Positions 6,732-12,955 are shown, counted from the first letter of the stretch. The stretch is DNA of 13,091 bases from Phenylobacterium sp. (GCA_028291285.1 JAQGIJ010000028.1:1-13091), one strand, 5' to 3'. Made by a program: numbers and translations. Notes: generated from the sequence alone by a model not told the origin.

Positions 6732-7603
6732 GGCTCGGAGCTTCCCGAGGACAGCGCGTCCTCGATGGCCCAGTAGGCGGGCATGCCGGCGATCTCGGAG
6801 AGCTCCGCGCGCCAGCGCTGCAGGAAGGCGGCGTCCTGCGCCGGCGCGCCGGTCTCCGCAGCCCCGCGCCAGAGGTCGGAGACCGCCTGGGCGATCGCCG
6901 CCATGGTGTTGAACGGATAGAGGCCGAGGCAGAAGCCGGCCGCCGCCAGCGCACGGACGTCCGGCGCCGGGTCGGGCACGCCGCCCAGCCAGATGAGCGG
7001 GGTCTGCGGCAGGGCCGCGCGCACCGCCCGGGCCTGCGCCAGATCGAGGTCGAGCACGATCAGGGCGTCGGCGCCGGCCGCCGCATAGGCCCGGCCGCGC
7101 GCGATCGCCTCGTCGAGCTCGCCGGTCACCCGCAACGCATCGGTGCGCGCGAACACGAGGAACTCGCGATCCCGTCGCGCGGCGCAGGCCACCGTCAGCT
7201 TGGCGCAGGTCTCCTCGACCGGGGCCAGCCCGCCGGCGCCGCGGTGGTAGCTCGGGCTCTTCGGAAAGGGCTGGTCGTCGATGTGCAGGGCCGCCGCGCC
7301 GGTGAACTCGATCTCGCGGACGCTGCGGCGGACGTGCGCCGGCGCGCCGAACCCGGAGCCGGCGTCGACGATCAGCGGCAGGTCGATCACGCCGCAGATC
7401 CGCGCCGCGCAATCGGCCGTCTCGGTCAGGGTGACCAGCGGCTGGCCGGCGCCCAGGCTGAGGCCCAGCGCGTTCCCGCCCAGATAGAGCGCCGGGAAGC
7501 CCGCGCGCTCGATCAGCCGGGCGGTGAACGGGTCGCACGCGCCGGGCGCAGGGGTGAACCCGCCCGCCGCCATCAAGGGCCTGAGCCGGGACGCCGGCGT
7601 CAC
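6728..7603 (-). CDS. Isocitrate lyase/PEP mutase-superfamily protein with altered catalytic loops (291 aa)
   Basis: This is a TIM-barrel protein of the ICL/PEP mutase superfamily, whose members make or break C-C or P-C bonds in small 2-oxo or hydroxy acids (for example methylisocitrate lyase, dimethylmalate lyase, oxaloacetate decarboxylase). Family marks are GACDPFTARLIERAGFPALY near 21-40, LPLIVDAGSGFG at 75-86, LHIDDQPFPK near 106-115 and FARTDAL near 151-157. The usual magnesium motif DxDTGYG reads DAGSGFG, so the second aspartate is a glycine. The mobile catalytic loop, normally KxCGH, reads KSPSYH and has no cysteine. It is therefore not an ordinary isocitrate lyase or PEP mutase. The GTG at 7603 overlaps the intradiol dioxygenase stop by four bases; an ATG at 7573 is the alternative start. 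The superfamily is firm; the reaction is unknown. Confidence 0.88.
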   Translation of the reverse strand: MTPASRLRPLMAAGGFTPAPGACDPFTARLIERAGFPALYLGGNALGLSLGAGQPLVTLTETADCAARICGVIDLPLIVDAGSGFGAPAHVRRSVREIEFTGAAALHIDDQPFPKSPSYHRGAGGLAPVEETCAKLTVACAARRDREFLVFARTDALRVTGELDEAIARGRAYAAAGADALIVLDLDLAQARAVRAALPQTPLIWLGGVPDPAPDVRALAAAGFCLGLYPFNTMAAIAQAVSDLWRGAAETGAPAQDAAFLQRWRAELSEIAGMPAYWAIEDALSSGSSEP

Positions 7604-8358
7604 GCGGGCGCGCCCTGCGGCGTCAGCAGCGCGAAGTCGAAGCGCGCTGTGAAGGCCTCGCCGTGCGGTTCGAGCGTCAGCACCAGGTCCGGGCTGACCG
7701 AGCCTTCCACGTAATCGCGATCGAGGAACTTCGAAGTCGGCATGAAGAGCTGGGTGGTGAGCACCACCGTTCCGCCGACCTCGGCTTTCACGTGGATATG
7801 GGCGGCGCGGGTGTTCGGCTTGCCCATGGCGCGGAACAGCTCGCCGATGGGGTCGCCGTCGTGCTCGGCGTAGTCGTCGGGCACGACCGTGCGGATGCGG
7901 TAGCGGCCCTCGGCGTCCGCCGCGACCTTGCCGCGCAGGTGGTCGCCCTTGCGGTCGTAGATCCCCTCGGCGTCGGCCTGCCAGAAGTCCAGGATCGCGC
8001 CGGGCAGGGGCTTGCCGGTCCTGGCGTCGGTCACCAGGCCGCTGAGCGTCAGGCGCGGAGCGCCGTCGCCCGGCGGCCGCGTCAGCAGCACGCCGTCCGG
8101 CCGCAACGGGTGCGCCGCATGGTAGGGGCCCTCCAGGTTCTGGCGCGTGCCGCCCAGGCCCGGGCTGTTGGCCGCCACCGCCGCCAGCGCGAGGTTCACG
8201 TCCAGCAGGCTTAGGAACATTCCAGACACGCCCAGGCGATTGAAGTAGCGCCCCGCCGCGTGCAGCTCGTCCTCGGTGATGCTGAACTCGCGCACGAGCT
8301 CCTTGGCCATGCCGACCGCGCGCAGGTAGATCGCCGCCAATCGTTGGTCGTCGCTCAT
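7600..8358 (-). CDS. Intradiol ring-cleavage dioxygenase, catechol/hydroxyquinol 1,2-dioxygenase-like (252 aa)
   Basis: This is a non-heme Fe(III) enzyme that opens an aromatic ring between two adjacent hydroxyls to give a muconate-type diacid. An N-terminal helical dioxygenase_N-like segment spans about 1-60. The beta-sandwich core follows, with LSGLVTDARTGKPLPGAILDFWQADAEG from about 105. The likely iron ligands are Tyr134 (GIYD), Tyr163 (VVPDDY), His187 and His189 (AAHIHV). The 24-residue gap between the second tyrosine and first histidine matches what I recall for the family. At 252 residues it is shorter than typical catechol 1,2-dioxygenases (about 280-310). The ATG at 8358 has a perfect AGGAGG six bases upstream. 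The stop overlaps the next gene's start (GTGA). Catechol versus hydroxyquinol or a substituted catechol cannot be decided. Confidence 0.95.
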   Translation of the reverse strand: MSDDQRLAAIYLRAVGMAKELVREFSITEDELHAAGRYFNRLGVSGMFLSLLDVNLALAAVAANSPGLGGTRQNLEGPYHAAHPLRPDGVLLTRPPGDGAPRLTLSGLVTDARTGKPLPGAILDFWQADAEGIYDRKGDHLRGKVAADAEGRYRIRTVVPDDYAEHDGDPIGELFRAMGKPNTRAAHIHVKAEVGGTVVLTTQLFMPTSKFLDRDYVEGSVSPDLVLTLEPHGEAFTARFDFALLTPQGAPA

Positions 8359-8364
8359 GGTGTT

Positions 8365-8370
8365 CCTCCT
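8365..8370 (-). promoter_or_regulatory. Strong ribosome binding site of the intradiol dioxygenase
   Basis: A perfect AGGAGG on the minus strand, six bases before the ATG at 8358, in the 20-base gap after the alcohol dehydrogenase stop. It is among the strongest ribosome sites in the window and fixes the start. Confidence 0.85.
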
Positions 8371-8378
8371 CGCCGTCT

Positions 8379-9398
8379 TCAGGGCGTCACGACGACCCGG
8401 CCCTGGACCTCGGCGGCCTCCACCAGGCGGTGGGCCTCGGCCAGTTCGGTGAGGGGCAGGATCTTGCCGATGCGGGGCTTCAGCTGGCCGCGCGCGGTCA
8501 GGGCGATGACGTCGTCGAGCTGCGCGCGGCTGACGCTGCCCACCCCGAGGATCTGCGCGCGCTTGAAGAAGATGCGTGCGGGGTTGATCGCGATCTCTTC
8601 GCGGAACAGCTGGCCGACCATGGCGTAGCGGCCGTGCGGCGCGAGCGCCTTGAAGGCGGCTTCGAACACCCGGTTGCCGACGGTGTCGATGACCACATCG
8701 GCGCCCTCGCCCTCGGTGAGCGCCAGCACCGCCGCGGAGAAATCCACGCCCTCGGGCGCGACCAGCACCTCATGGGCGCCCGCCTCGATCAGCAGGCCGC
8801 GCTTGGCCTCGCTGCGGGTCATGCAGATCACCCGCGCCCCTGCCAGCCGGCTCAGCGAGACGGCCGGAAGCCCGACCCCGCCGGTGGCCCCGGTGACCAG
8901 CACGGTCTCGCCCAGCGCCACGCGGGCGGTGTCGCGCACCGCGTTCAGCGCCACGCCCGCGCCCGGCCCCAGCACGCAGCTGATCTCGAAGGCCATGTCC
9001 GGAGGCGTGCGGACCACGGCGTCCTGCGGGATCGCCGCGTACTGGCTGTAGCCGCCGCGCACCGGCCGCCGGCGCCGGCAGGTGGTCTCCCGGCCGGTGC
9101 GGCAGTAGCGGCAGTCGCCGCAACTGGCGAAGGCCTTGGTGCAGACCCGGTCGCCGGCGGCGAGGTCGCGGACCGCCGCGCCCACCGCCTCCACTTCGCC
9201 GCTGATCTCCAGGCCCGGAATCAAGGGGAAGACCACGTCGCGCTTGTAGGTGCCGTTGCGCTCGAGGACGTCGCGGTAGGAGACGCCGCAGGCCCGCACG
9301 CGCACCAGCACCTCATCCTCGGTGATCGCCGGCGTCGGCGCCTCCTCGAAGCTGAAGACGGACGGCGGTCCAGGCGCTCTCAGCACGGCGGCGAGCAA
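8379..9398 (-). CDS. Zinc-type alcohol dehydrogenase-like MDR protein (339 aa, TTG start)
   Basis: This is a medium-chain dehydrogenase/reductase, expected to oxidise an alcohol or diol with NAD(P)+. It has the structural-zinc cluster C93-x2-C96-x2-C99-x7-C107, the N-terminal ACGVSYRDV with Cys37, and the nucleotide loop TGATGGVG near 169-176. The histidine of the usual GHE motif is replaced: the sequence reads PGLEISG, with Leu63. The catalytic zinc site may therefore be incomplete, as in quinone reductase-like members. I chose the TTG at 9398 because AAGGAG lies six bases upstream (9410-9405) and the protein then begins at the normal family N-terminus. An ATG-less extension to 9452 would run 28 bases into the Rieske gene. 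The gene follows the Rieske gene by 26 bases, so its likely job is oxidising the oxygenase product. Confidence 0.9.
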   Translation of the reverse strand: MLAAVLRAPGPPSVFSFEEAPTPAITEDEVLVRVRACGVSYRDVLERNGTYKRDVVFPLIPGLEISGEVEAVGAAVRDLAAGDRVCTKAFASCGDCRYCRTGRETTCRRRRPVRGGYSQYAAIPQDAVVRTPPDMAFEISCVLGPGAGVALNAVRDTARVALGETVLVTGATGGVGLPAVSLSRLAGARVICMTRSEAKRGLLIEAGAHEVLVAPEGVDFSAAVLALTEGEGADVVIDTVGNRVFEAAFKALAPHGRYAMVGQLFREEIAINPARIFFKRAQILGVGSVSRAQLDDVIALTARGQLKPRIGKILPLTELAEAHRLVEAAEVQGRVVVTP

Positions 9399-9404
9399 GT
9401 CTGT

Positions 9405-9410
9405 CTCCTT
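9405..9410 (-). promoter_or_regulatory. Ribosome binding site supporting a TTG start for the alcohol dehydrogenase
   Basis: AAGGAG on the minus strand lies six bases before the TTG at 9398, in the short gap after the Rieske gene's stop. It is the main reason for calling a rare TTG start here. Confidence 0.75.
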
Positions 9411-9424
9411 CGGGGCTTGGCGGA

Positions 9425-10609
9425 TCAGGACCGCGGCTTGCGGGCGGCCCATTCGGCCCGGTAGCGCGGCACCAGCCAGGCGTTGAATTCGCGCTGCGCC
9501 TGCTCCTGCCAGGAGTAGCGGCCGCGCACGGCGTAGCGGGAGCGGATGCCGACCTGGATCAGGGTGTCGACGTGGATGTCCTGGGCGGCGATCTCGGCGG
9601 AGGTGGCGAGGTTCATGTCCAGCCGCTCCTTGAAGAGCGGCTCCTGGGTCGCGCCCGGCGCGGCCAGCCAGCCGCGGCGCGCGGTGATCGTGTCGTGGGT
9701 GTTGGCGTGCAGGATGATGAAGGCCACGAGGTCGCTGCGGATGATCAGCGAGAGGCTCGGCGGCACGTTGGCGAACAGCAGCCGGCTGCGGTCCTCGTCC
9801 TTCAGCTTGGGGAAGACCGGCAGCAGCGCCTTCAGCGTCGGATTGAAGCTGGCGTCGGGGTGGGTGGTGCCGTTGTAGCGATAATAGCCCGCGGTCTCCT
9901 CCGGCAGGTCCTGGGGGAAGACGCAGAGGGAGCTTGGGGCGATGTCGTGCACCGGGCCGGCGTGCAGCCGGTTGGCGTGATATCCGTCGTTGTTGTTCTC
10001 GAACATCACCTTCCAGTTCCAGGGGAAGGTGCTCTCCTCGAAGGTCGGCGAGGCGTCGACGTTCTCCAGATCGAAGGGCTCCAGCACTTCGGTGACCCGG
10101 CTGAGCCGGGGCGCGAGCGGCTGCGCCTCAGGATCGAAGTTGATGAAGATGAAGCCCAGCCAGATCTCGACCTTGAAGTTCGGCAGCTTCCACTGGCTCT
10201 TGTCGAAGTCGCAGGCCCGCTCCATGGCCGGCGCGGCGATCAGCTGGCCGTCGAGGCCATAGGCCCAATGGTGGTAGGGGCAGACAAAGCTGCGCGTATT
10301 TCCAGCCCCCTCGGCCACCAGCATAGCCCGGTGCTGACAGACGGTCGACATGGCCCGGATCACGCCGTCGCGGCCGCGGACGACGACCACCGGCTCGCCC
10401 ATGTGCGTCGCCGTGAAGAAGTCCCCGCGCTGCTTCAGCCACTCCACGCGGCCCACGCACAGCCATTCCTTGGCGAAGATGGCGTTCTTCTCGAACTCGA
10501 AGAAGGCCGGGTCGGCATAGCACTGGGGCGGCAGCGTCTCCGCCTCGTCGACGGTCAGCACCGAGCTCGACAGGCTGTCGAAGAAGGTGTCGGAGAAGAC
10601 TTGGGTCAT
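9425..10609 (-). CDS. Rieske non-heme iron aromatic ring-hydroxylating oxygenase, alpha subunit (394 aa)
   Basis: This is the terminal oxygenase of a Rieske system, which adds oxygen to an aromatic or related substrate using electrons from a reductase. The Rieske 2Fe-2S ligands are C91-x-H93 (VCQHRA) and C110-x2-H113 (CPYHHW). The catalytic domain has NNNDGYHANRLH at 205-216, giving Asp208 as the bridging residue and His211 and His216 as iron ligands. A C-terminal AQDIHVD near 342-348 probably supplies the third ligand, Asp344. The length is typical for a class with alpha subunits only; no beta subunit or ferredoxin is present. The ATG at 10609 has AAGGCG close upstream. It is the first gene of the minus-strand run, directly behind a good promoter inside an inverted repeat. 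Its electron donor is most likely the reductase at 1504-2475. The substrate is unknown. Confidence 0.96.
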   Translation of the reverse strand: MTQVFSDTFFDSLSSSVLTVDEAETLPPQCYADPAFFEFEKNAIFAKEWLCVGRVEWLKQRGDFFTATHMGEPVVVVRGRDGVIRAMSTVCQHRAMLVAEGAGNTRSFVCPYHHWAYGLDGQLIAAPAMERACDFDKSQWKLPNFKVEIWLGFIFINFDPEAQPLAPRLSRVTEVLEPFDLENVDASPTFEESTFPWNWKVMFENNNDGYHANRLHAGPVHDIAPSSLCVFPQDLPEETAGYYRYNGTTHPDASFNPTLKALLPVFPKLKDEDRSRLLFANVPPSLSLIIRSDLVAFIILHANTHDTITARRGWLAAPGATQEPLFKERLDMNLATSAEIAAQDIHVDTLIQVGIRSRYAVRGRYSWQEQAQREFNAWLVPRYRAEWAARKPRS

Positions 10610-10635
10610 GATCGCCTTGAGCGCCGGCTGGCCAA

Positions 10636-10691
10636 TTAGACCGAATTTATATCCACCGACGACATAGGTGTATAGCCGCGAGGCGGTCTAA
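10636..10691. promoter_or_regulatory. 56-base interrupted palindrome, candidate operator of the Rieske operon
   Basis: A perfect inverted repeat, TTAGACCG at 10636-10643 and CGGTCTAA at 10684-10691, is separated by 40 bases. Nested inside is a second, gapped dyad: TATATCCACC at 10648-10657 against GGTGTATA at 10667-10674, with nearly the same centre (about 10662-10664). The arms lie just upstream of the -35 and around the expected transcription start of the minus-strand promoter. This is the layout expected of a repressor site. The PadR regulator encoded at 11296-11655 is the natural candidate; binding is inferred. Confidence 0.65.
10646..10674 (-). promoter_or_regulatory. Sigma70-like promoter of the Rieske operon
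   Basis: On the minus strand, TATACA at 10674-10669 (four of six consensus -35 bases) is followed after exactly 17 bases by TATAAA at 10651-10646 (five of six -10 bases). The start would fall near 10638-10640, about 30 bases before the Rieske ATG. It is an AT-rich island in very GC-rich DNA and lies between the arms of the inverted repeat at 10636-10691. Confidence 0.6.
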
Positions 10692-10744
10692 GTCTGGACT
10701 GGGCGCGCACGATTTCCGGACTCCGCCGCCAGCGCCCGGGCGGC

Positions 10745-10750
10745 TATAGT
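10745..10750 (+). promoter_or_regulatory. Possible -10 box of the VOC-padR transcript
   Basis: TATAGT, 28 bases before the VOC start codon, matches four or five positions of a -10 box and is the only AT-rich hexamer in this part of the gap. No -35 box is recognisable 16-18 bases upstream. The rest of 10692-10778 holds a short AGTCtgGACT inverted repeat at 10691-10700 and nothing else I can name. Confidence 0.3.
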
Positions 10751-10778
10751 CGATGCGGGGCTTCGGAGGGGCGAACTC

Positions 10779-11282
10779 ATGAGTGGGCTGGAGGCGCTGG
10801 GGACGGGCGAGCTTGGGCCCCTGGTCGTGCAGCTGACGGTGCATGACGCTGTCGCCGCCATCGACTTTTATCGACGGGTGTTCGGCGCCGACGAGCTTTA
10901 TCGGAATGCCGAAGCGGACGGCGCGCGGATCGTGCACTGCGAACTCCTGCTGTGCGGCGCGCGAATCGTCGTGCAGGACGAGTTTCCGGAGTACGGCCTG
11001 GTGGGGCCGCGCGCGGCGGGCGGCGCGTCCGTCAGCCTCAATCTCTATGTGGAGGACGCCGAGAGCATGCACCGACGGGCGTTGGACGCGGGGGCGACGC
11101 TGGTCTCTCCCCCGACGATGCACTTCTGGGGCGCGGTGTCGGGCGCCTTCCTGGATCCGTTCGGGCATCGCTGGATCGTCTCCACGCAGGTGGAGGACCT
11201 CTCCCCGGAGGAGATCATCCGGCGCTCGCGCGCGGCGCCGCCGCACGGCCGCCTGAGCGCCGCCACGGGACCGGCCGAGTAG
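10779..11282 (+). CDS. VOC-superfamily (glyoxalase/PhnB-like) protein (167 aa)
   Basis: This is a small beta-alpha-beta-beta-beta fold protein of the vicinal oxygen chelate superfamily, PhnB-like branch. Such proteins include isomerases, extradiol dioxygenases, resistance proteins and many of unknown role. The N-terminal half has VVQLTVHDAVAAIDFYRRVFG near 16-36. The second half has VSLNLYVEDAE near 85-95 and HFWGAVSGAFLDPFGHRW near 115-132, followed by the EDLSPEEIIRR tail typical of PhnB-like proteins. The ATG at 10779 is preceded by GGAGGG at 10765-10770. It is divergent from the Rieske operon and only 13 bases before padR, so the two are probably co-transcribed. It could be an isomerase or hydrolase-like helper in the aromatic pathway, or bind a pathway metabolite. 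The sequence does not show which. Confidence 0.88.
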   Translation: MSGLEALGTGELGPLVVQLTVHDAVAAIDFYRRVFGADELYRNAEADGARIVHCELLLCGARIVVQDEFPEYGLVGPRAAGGASVSLNLYVEDAESMHRRALDAGATLVSPPTMHFWGAVSGAFLDPFGHRWIVSTQVEDLSPEEIIRRSRAAPPHGRLSAATGPAE

Positions 11283-11295
11283 TCGGGCAGGCGGG

Positions 11296-11655
11296 ATGAG
11301 TCAGACAGACGCGCCGAGGACCGGCCACACGCTCACGCCGGCGGAGTTCCTCATCATGCTCTCGCTCACCAGCGAGCCGGCGCACGGCTATCGGATCATG
11401 CAGGTGGTCAACGACGTGTTCCGGACCGATACGAGGCTGGGTCCGGGCACGCTCTACCGTGCGCTGCAGCGGCTGGCTGCGAACGCCCTGATCCAGGAGG
11501 CGGGGGACGCGCTGGGCGCTGACGAGGACGAGCGCCGCAAGCTCTACCGGCTGACGCCCGCCGGACACGCGGTCGCGCGGCTGGAGCTGCAGCGGCTGGA
11601 GACGCTCACGCGGCTGGCCCGCGCCCAGCTCGCTGAGAAGAAAAAGAGACGCTAA
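11296..11655 (+). CDS. PadR-family transcriptional regulator (119 aa)
   Basis: This is a winged helix-turn-helix regulator of the PadR family, members of which usually repress by binding a dyad near the promoter and respond to phenolic or other aromatic ligands. Family marks are LTPAEFLIMLSLTSEPAHGYRI near 13-34, the recognition-helix region LGPGTLYRALQRL near 48-60, the wing and RRKLYRLTPAGHAVARLE near 80-97. A short C-terminal helix ends in a lysine/arginine-rich tail (EKKKRR), giving a small PadR subfamily 2-like protein. The ATG follows the VOC stop by 13 bases with only a weak ribosome site, GGCGGG. Its position beside the divergent control region makes it the likely regulator of the Rieske operon and of its own transcript. 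The ligand is not known. Confidence 0.93.
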   Translation: MSQTDAPRTGHTLTPAEFLIMLSLTSEPAHGYRIMQVVNDVFRTDTRLGPGTLYRALQRLAANALIQEAGDALGADEDERRKLYRLTPAGHAVARLELQRLETLTRLARAQLAEKKKRR

Positions 11656-11671
11656 GGGCCGTTTGTCCGGC

Positions 11672-11681
11672 TTATACCCAC
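11672..11681. promoter_or_regulatory. Second copy of the operator-like GTGGRTATAA motif in a convergent gap
   Basis: On the minus strand GTGGGTATAA here matches GTGGATATAA at 10656-10647 in the candidate operator at nine of ten bases. It lies in the 50-base gap between the convergent padR and TauD-like genes, where no promoter is needed. I see no stable hairpin with a T run that would make a terminator in 11656-11705. It may be an auxiliary site or chance. Confidence 0.25.
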
Positions 11682-11705
11682 TCGCGATATACCGCCGCGG
11701 GCGGG

Positions 11706-12788
11706 CTAGCTGCCCCAGTCCATCCGCGGCGCCGCGGCCTCGGTGATGCGGAACTTGGCGATCGCCTCCGGGACCTCGGCCCCGCGTGTCTCGTCGCGAC
11801 CCTTGACCACGTAGCGACCGAACCTCGGCGTCATCGGCCGTTCGGCGGCGCCCTTCACCCAGAGGCGCAGCAGGTGGCGCTTGCGGCCAGGCTCGGGATG
11901 ATCCTGAAACGCTGTTCGCGAGTGCAGCGCCACATAGTTGAGCACCCACTGCATGTCGCCAGGGCGGAAGTCCATGTAGAGCGGAATGTCCGGGTCGGCG
12001 CAGATCTCGTCGATGAGGTCGAGCAGCTGGAGCTGCTGAGCGGTGAGACGCGGCGTCTCCGGATAGTTCTGCGCGGTGCGGATCAGACGGGTGCCGATGT
12101 AGGCGCTGAAAACGCCGTCCACGATGCTGATCATCGGCGACTCGTAGGTCGGCTTCGGGGCGTCGCCATCCTGCGCGCGCCAGTCGGTGTGCCAGGGCTG
12201 GAAGAGGAGGCCGGCGAGATCCGGTCGTCGGGCGAGGATCTCGTTGTAGAGGTTCGTGCTGCTGATCAGGCTCGAGGCCCCGCCTTCCTTGGCGCTCCGC
12301 AGGCACATGAGGGCGACCACGTCGGAGCTGTCGGAGTGGTAGTTCAGGCGGTCGCGCACGCGCACGCTGCGGGCGCCCGGGTCGGCCATCGTCTTCTCGG
12401 AGGTGGCGAGCACGTGCTGGATCATGTCGCCCAGCTCGGTCTGCCGCATCGGCTGGCCCAGGTGCAACCCAATGACGAAGAAGATCGAGGCGCTCAGGGC
12501 GTCCGAGTAGTGCGGCGTGCGCAGGCCTCGCACCAGGACGAAGCCCCGGCCGCGCTCCATGGCGTCCGCCCAGAGGCGGATCGACGGCGCGCAGACGGGC
12601 AGGGGGTAGTCCGCGGGGACCACGCGGCGCAGGTCCGGGTCGTCGTCGAGAAATCTGTGGCCAACAGCCTCGAGCTCCGCGAGCTCGGCCTCGGTCAGGA
12701 GATGGATCCAGTCCCCCTCGTGGGCGATGTCGCGACCGCGCCAGGCTGACAGGCCCTGGACGGGCTCGAGGACGGGACATTGCAGCAC
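11706..12788 (-). CDS. TauD/TfdA-family Fe(II)/2-oxoglutarate-dependent dioxygenase (360 aa, GTG start)
   Basis: This is a cytoplasmic non-heme iron oxygenase that couples 2-oxoglutarate decarboxylation to hydroxylation of a substrate, often releasing a sulfite, ether or amine group in this family. The facial triad is visible as His151-x-Asp153 in NYHSDSSD and the distal His289 in VALHSRTAFQDH. The 2-oxoglutarate-binding arginine is probably Arg308 in HLLRLW. DFRPGDMQWVLNY near 273-285 is also typical. The start is the GTG at 12788, six bases after a perfect AGGAGG at 12800-12795. The gene converges on padR and diverges from a paralogue at 12956. It is longer than TauD (about 280 aa), mainly through an N-terminal extension of some 80 residues that the paralogue shares. 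Substrate unknown; a role in the aromatic pathway is only suggested by proximity. Confidence 0.9.
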   Translation of the reverse strand: MLQCPVLEPVQGLSAWRGRDIAHEGDWIHLLTEAELAELEAVGHRFLDDDPDLRRVVPADYPLPVCAPSIRLWADAMERGRGFVLVRGLRTPHYSDALSASIFFVIGLHLGQPMRQTELGDMIQHVLATSEKTMADPGARSVRVRDRLNYHSDSSDVVALMCLRSAKEGGASSLISSTNLYNEILARRPDLAGLLFQPWHTDWRAQDGDAPKPTYESPMISIVDGVFSAYIGTRLIRTAQNYPETPRLTAQQLQLLDLIDEICADPDIPLYMDFRPGDMQWVLNYVALHSRTAFQDHPEPGRKRHLLRLWVKGAAERPMTPRFGRYVVKGRDETRGAEVPEAIAKFRITEAAAPRMDWGS

Positions 12789-12794
12789 GGGTCA

Positions 12795-12800
12795 CCTCCT
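12795..12800 (-). promoter_or_regulatory. Ribosome binding site supporting the GTG start of the TauD-like gene
   Basis: A perfect AGGAGG on the minus strand lies six bases before the GTG at 12788. It fixes this start and argues against longer readings through the divergent region. Confidence 0.85.
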
Positions 12801-12839
12801 GTCCCCGGCACGATGGGCGTTGGCCGCTGATCGATCCAA

Positions 12840-12851
12840 CGCAAAGTTGCG
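12840..12851. promoter_or_regulatory. Short palindrome in the divergent region between the two dioxygenase genes
   Basis: CGCAAAGTTGCG is a perfect 5+5 inverted repeat with a two-base centre, overlapped on its left by a GTTGG/CCAAC pair (12820-12840). It sits in the 167-base gap 12789-12955 that must hold both divergent promoters. On the minus strand TTGACC at 12870-12865 could be a -35 box, but no convincing -10 follows. It could be an operator; nothing else is recognisable in the gap. Confidence 0.3.
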
Positions 12852-12955
12852 CGCGCGCGGCTGAGGTCAATTTTCCGGGTGGTGGCGTGCAATCCCTCGG
12901 TCTTCAGGCGCCGCAGCCCGCGACGTATGGTCGGGTCGATCCGGGAGCTGGACGC

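Noticed and set aside
6732..7538. Extension of the acyl-CoA synthetase to 795 codons
   Set aside because: The added part is an out-of-frame reading of the lyase gene. The ATG at 6731 with an ATGA overlap gives the normal family length.
11045..11266. Small minus-strand frame opposite the VOC gene, and the larger minus-strand frame at 10647-11246
   Set aside because: Both are antisense shadows of the VOC gene, with no ribosome site and no recognisable family.
11656..11705. Bidirectional terminator between the convergent padR and TauD-like genes
   Set aside because: Only a four-base-pair GCCG/CGGC stem and no T run are visible, which is too weak to call.
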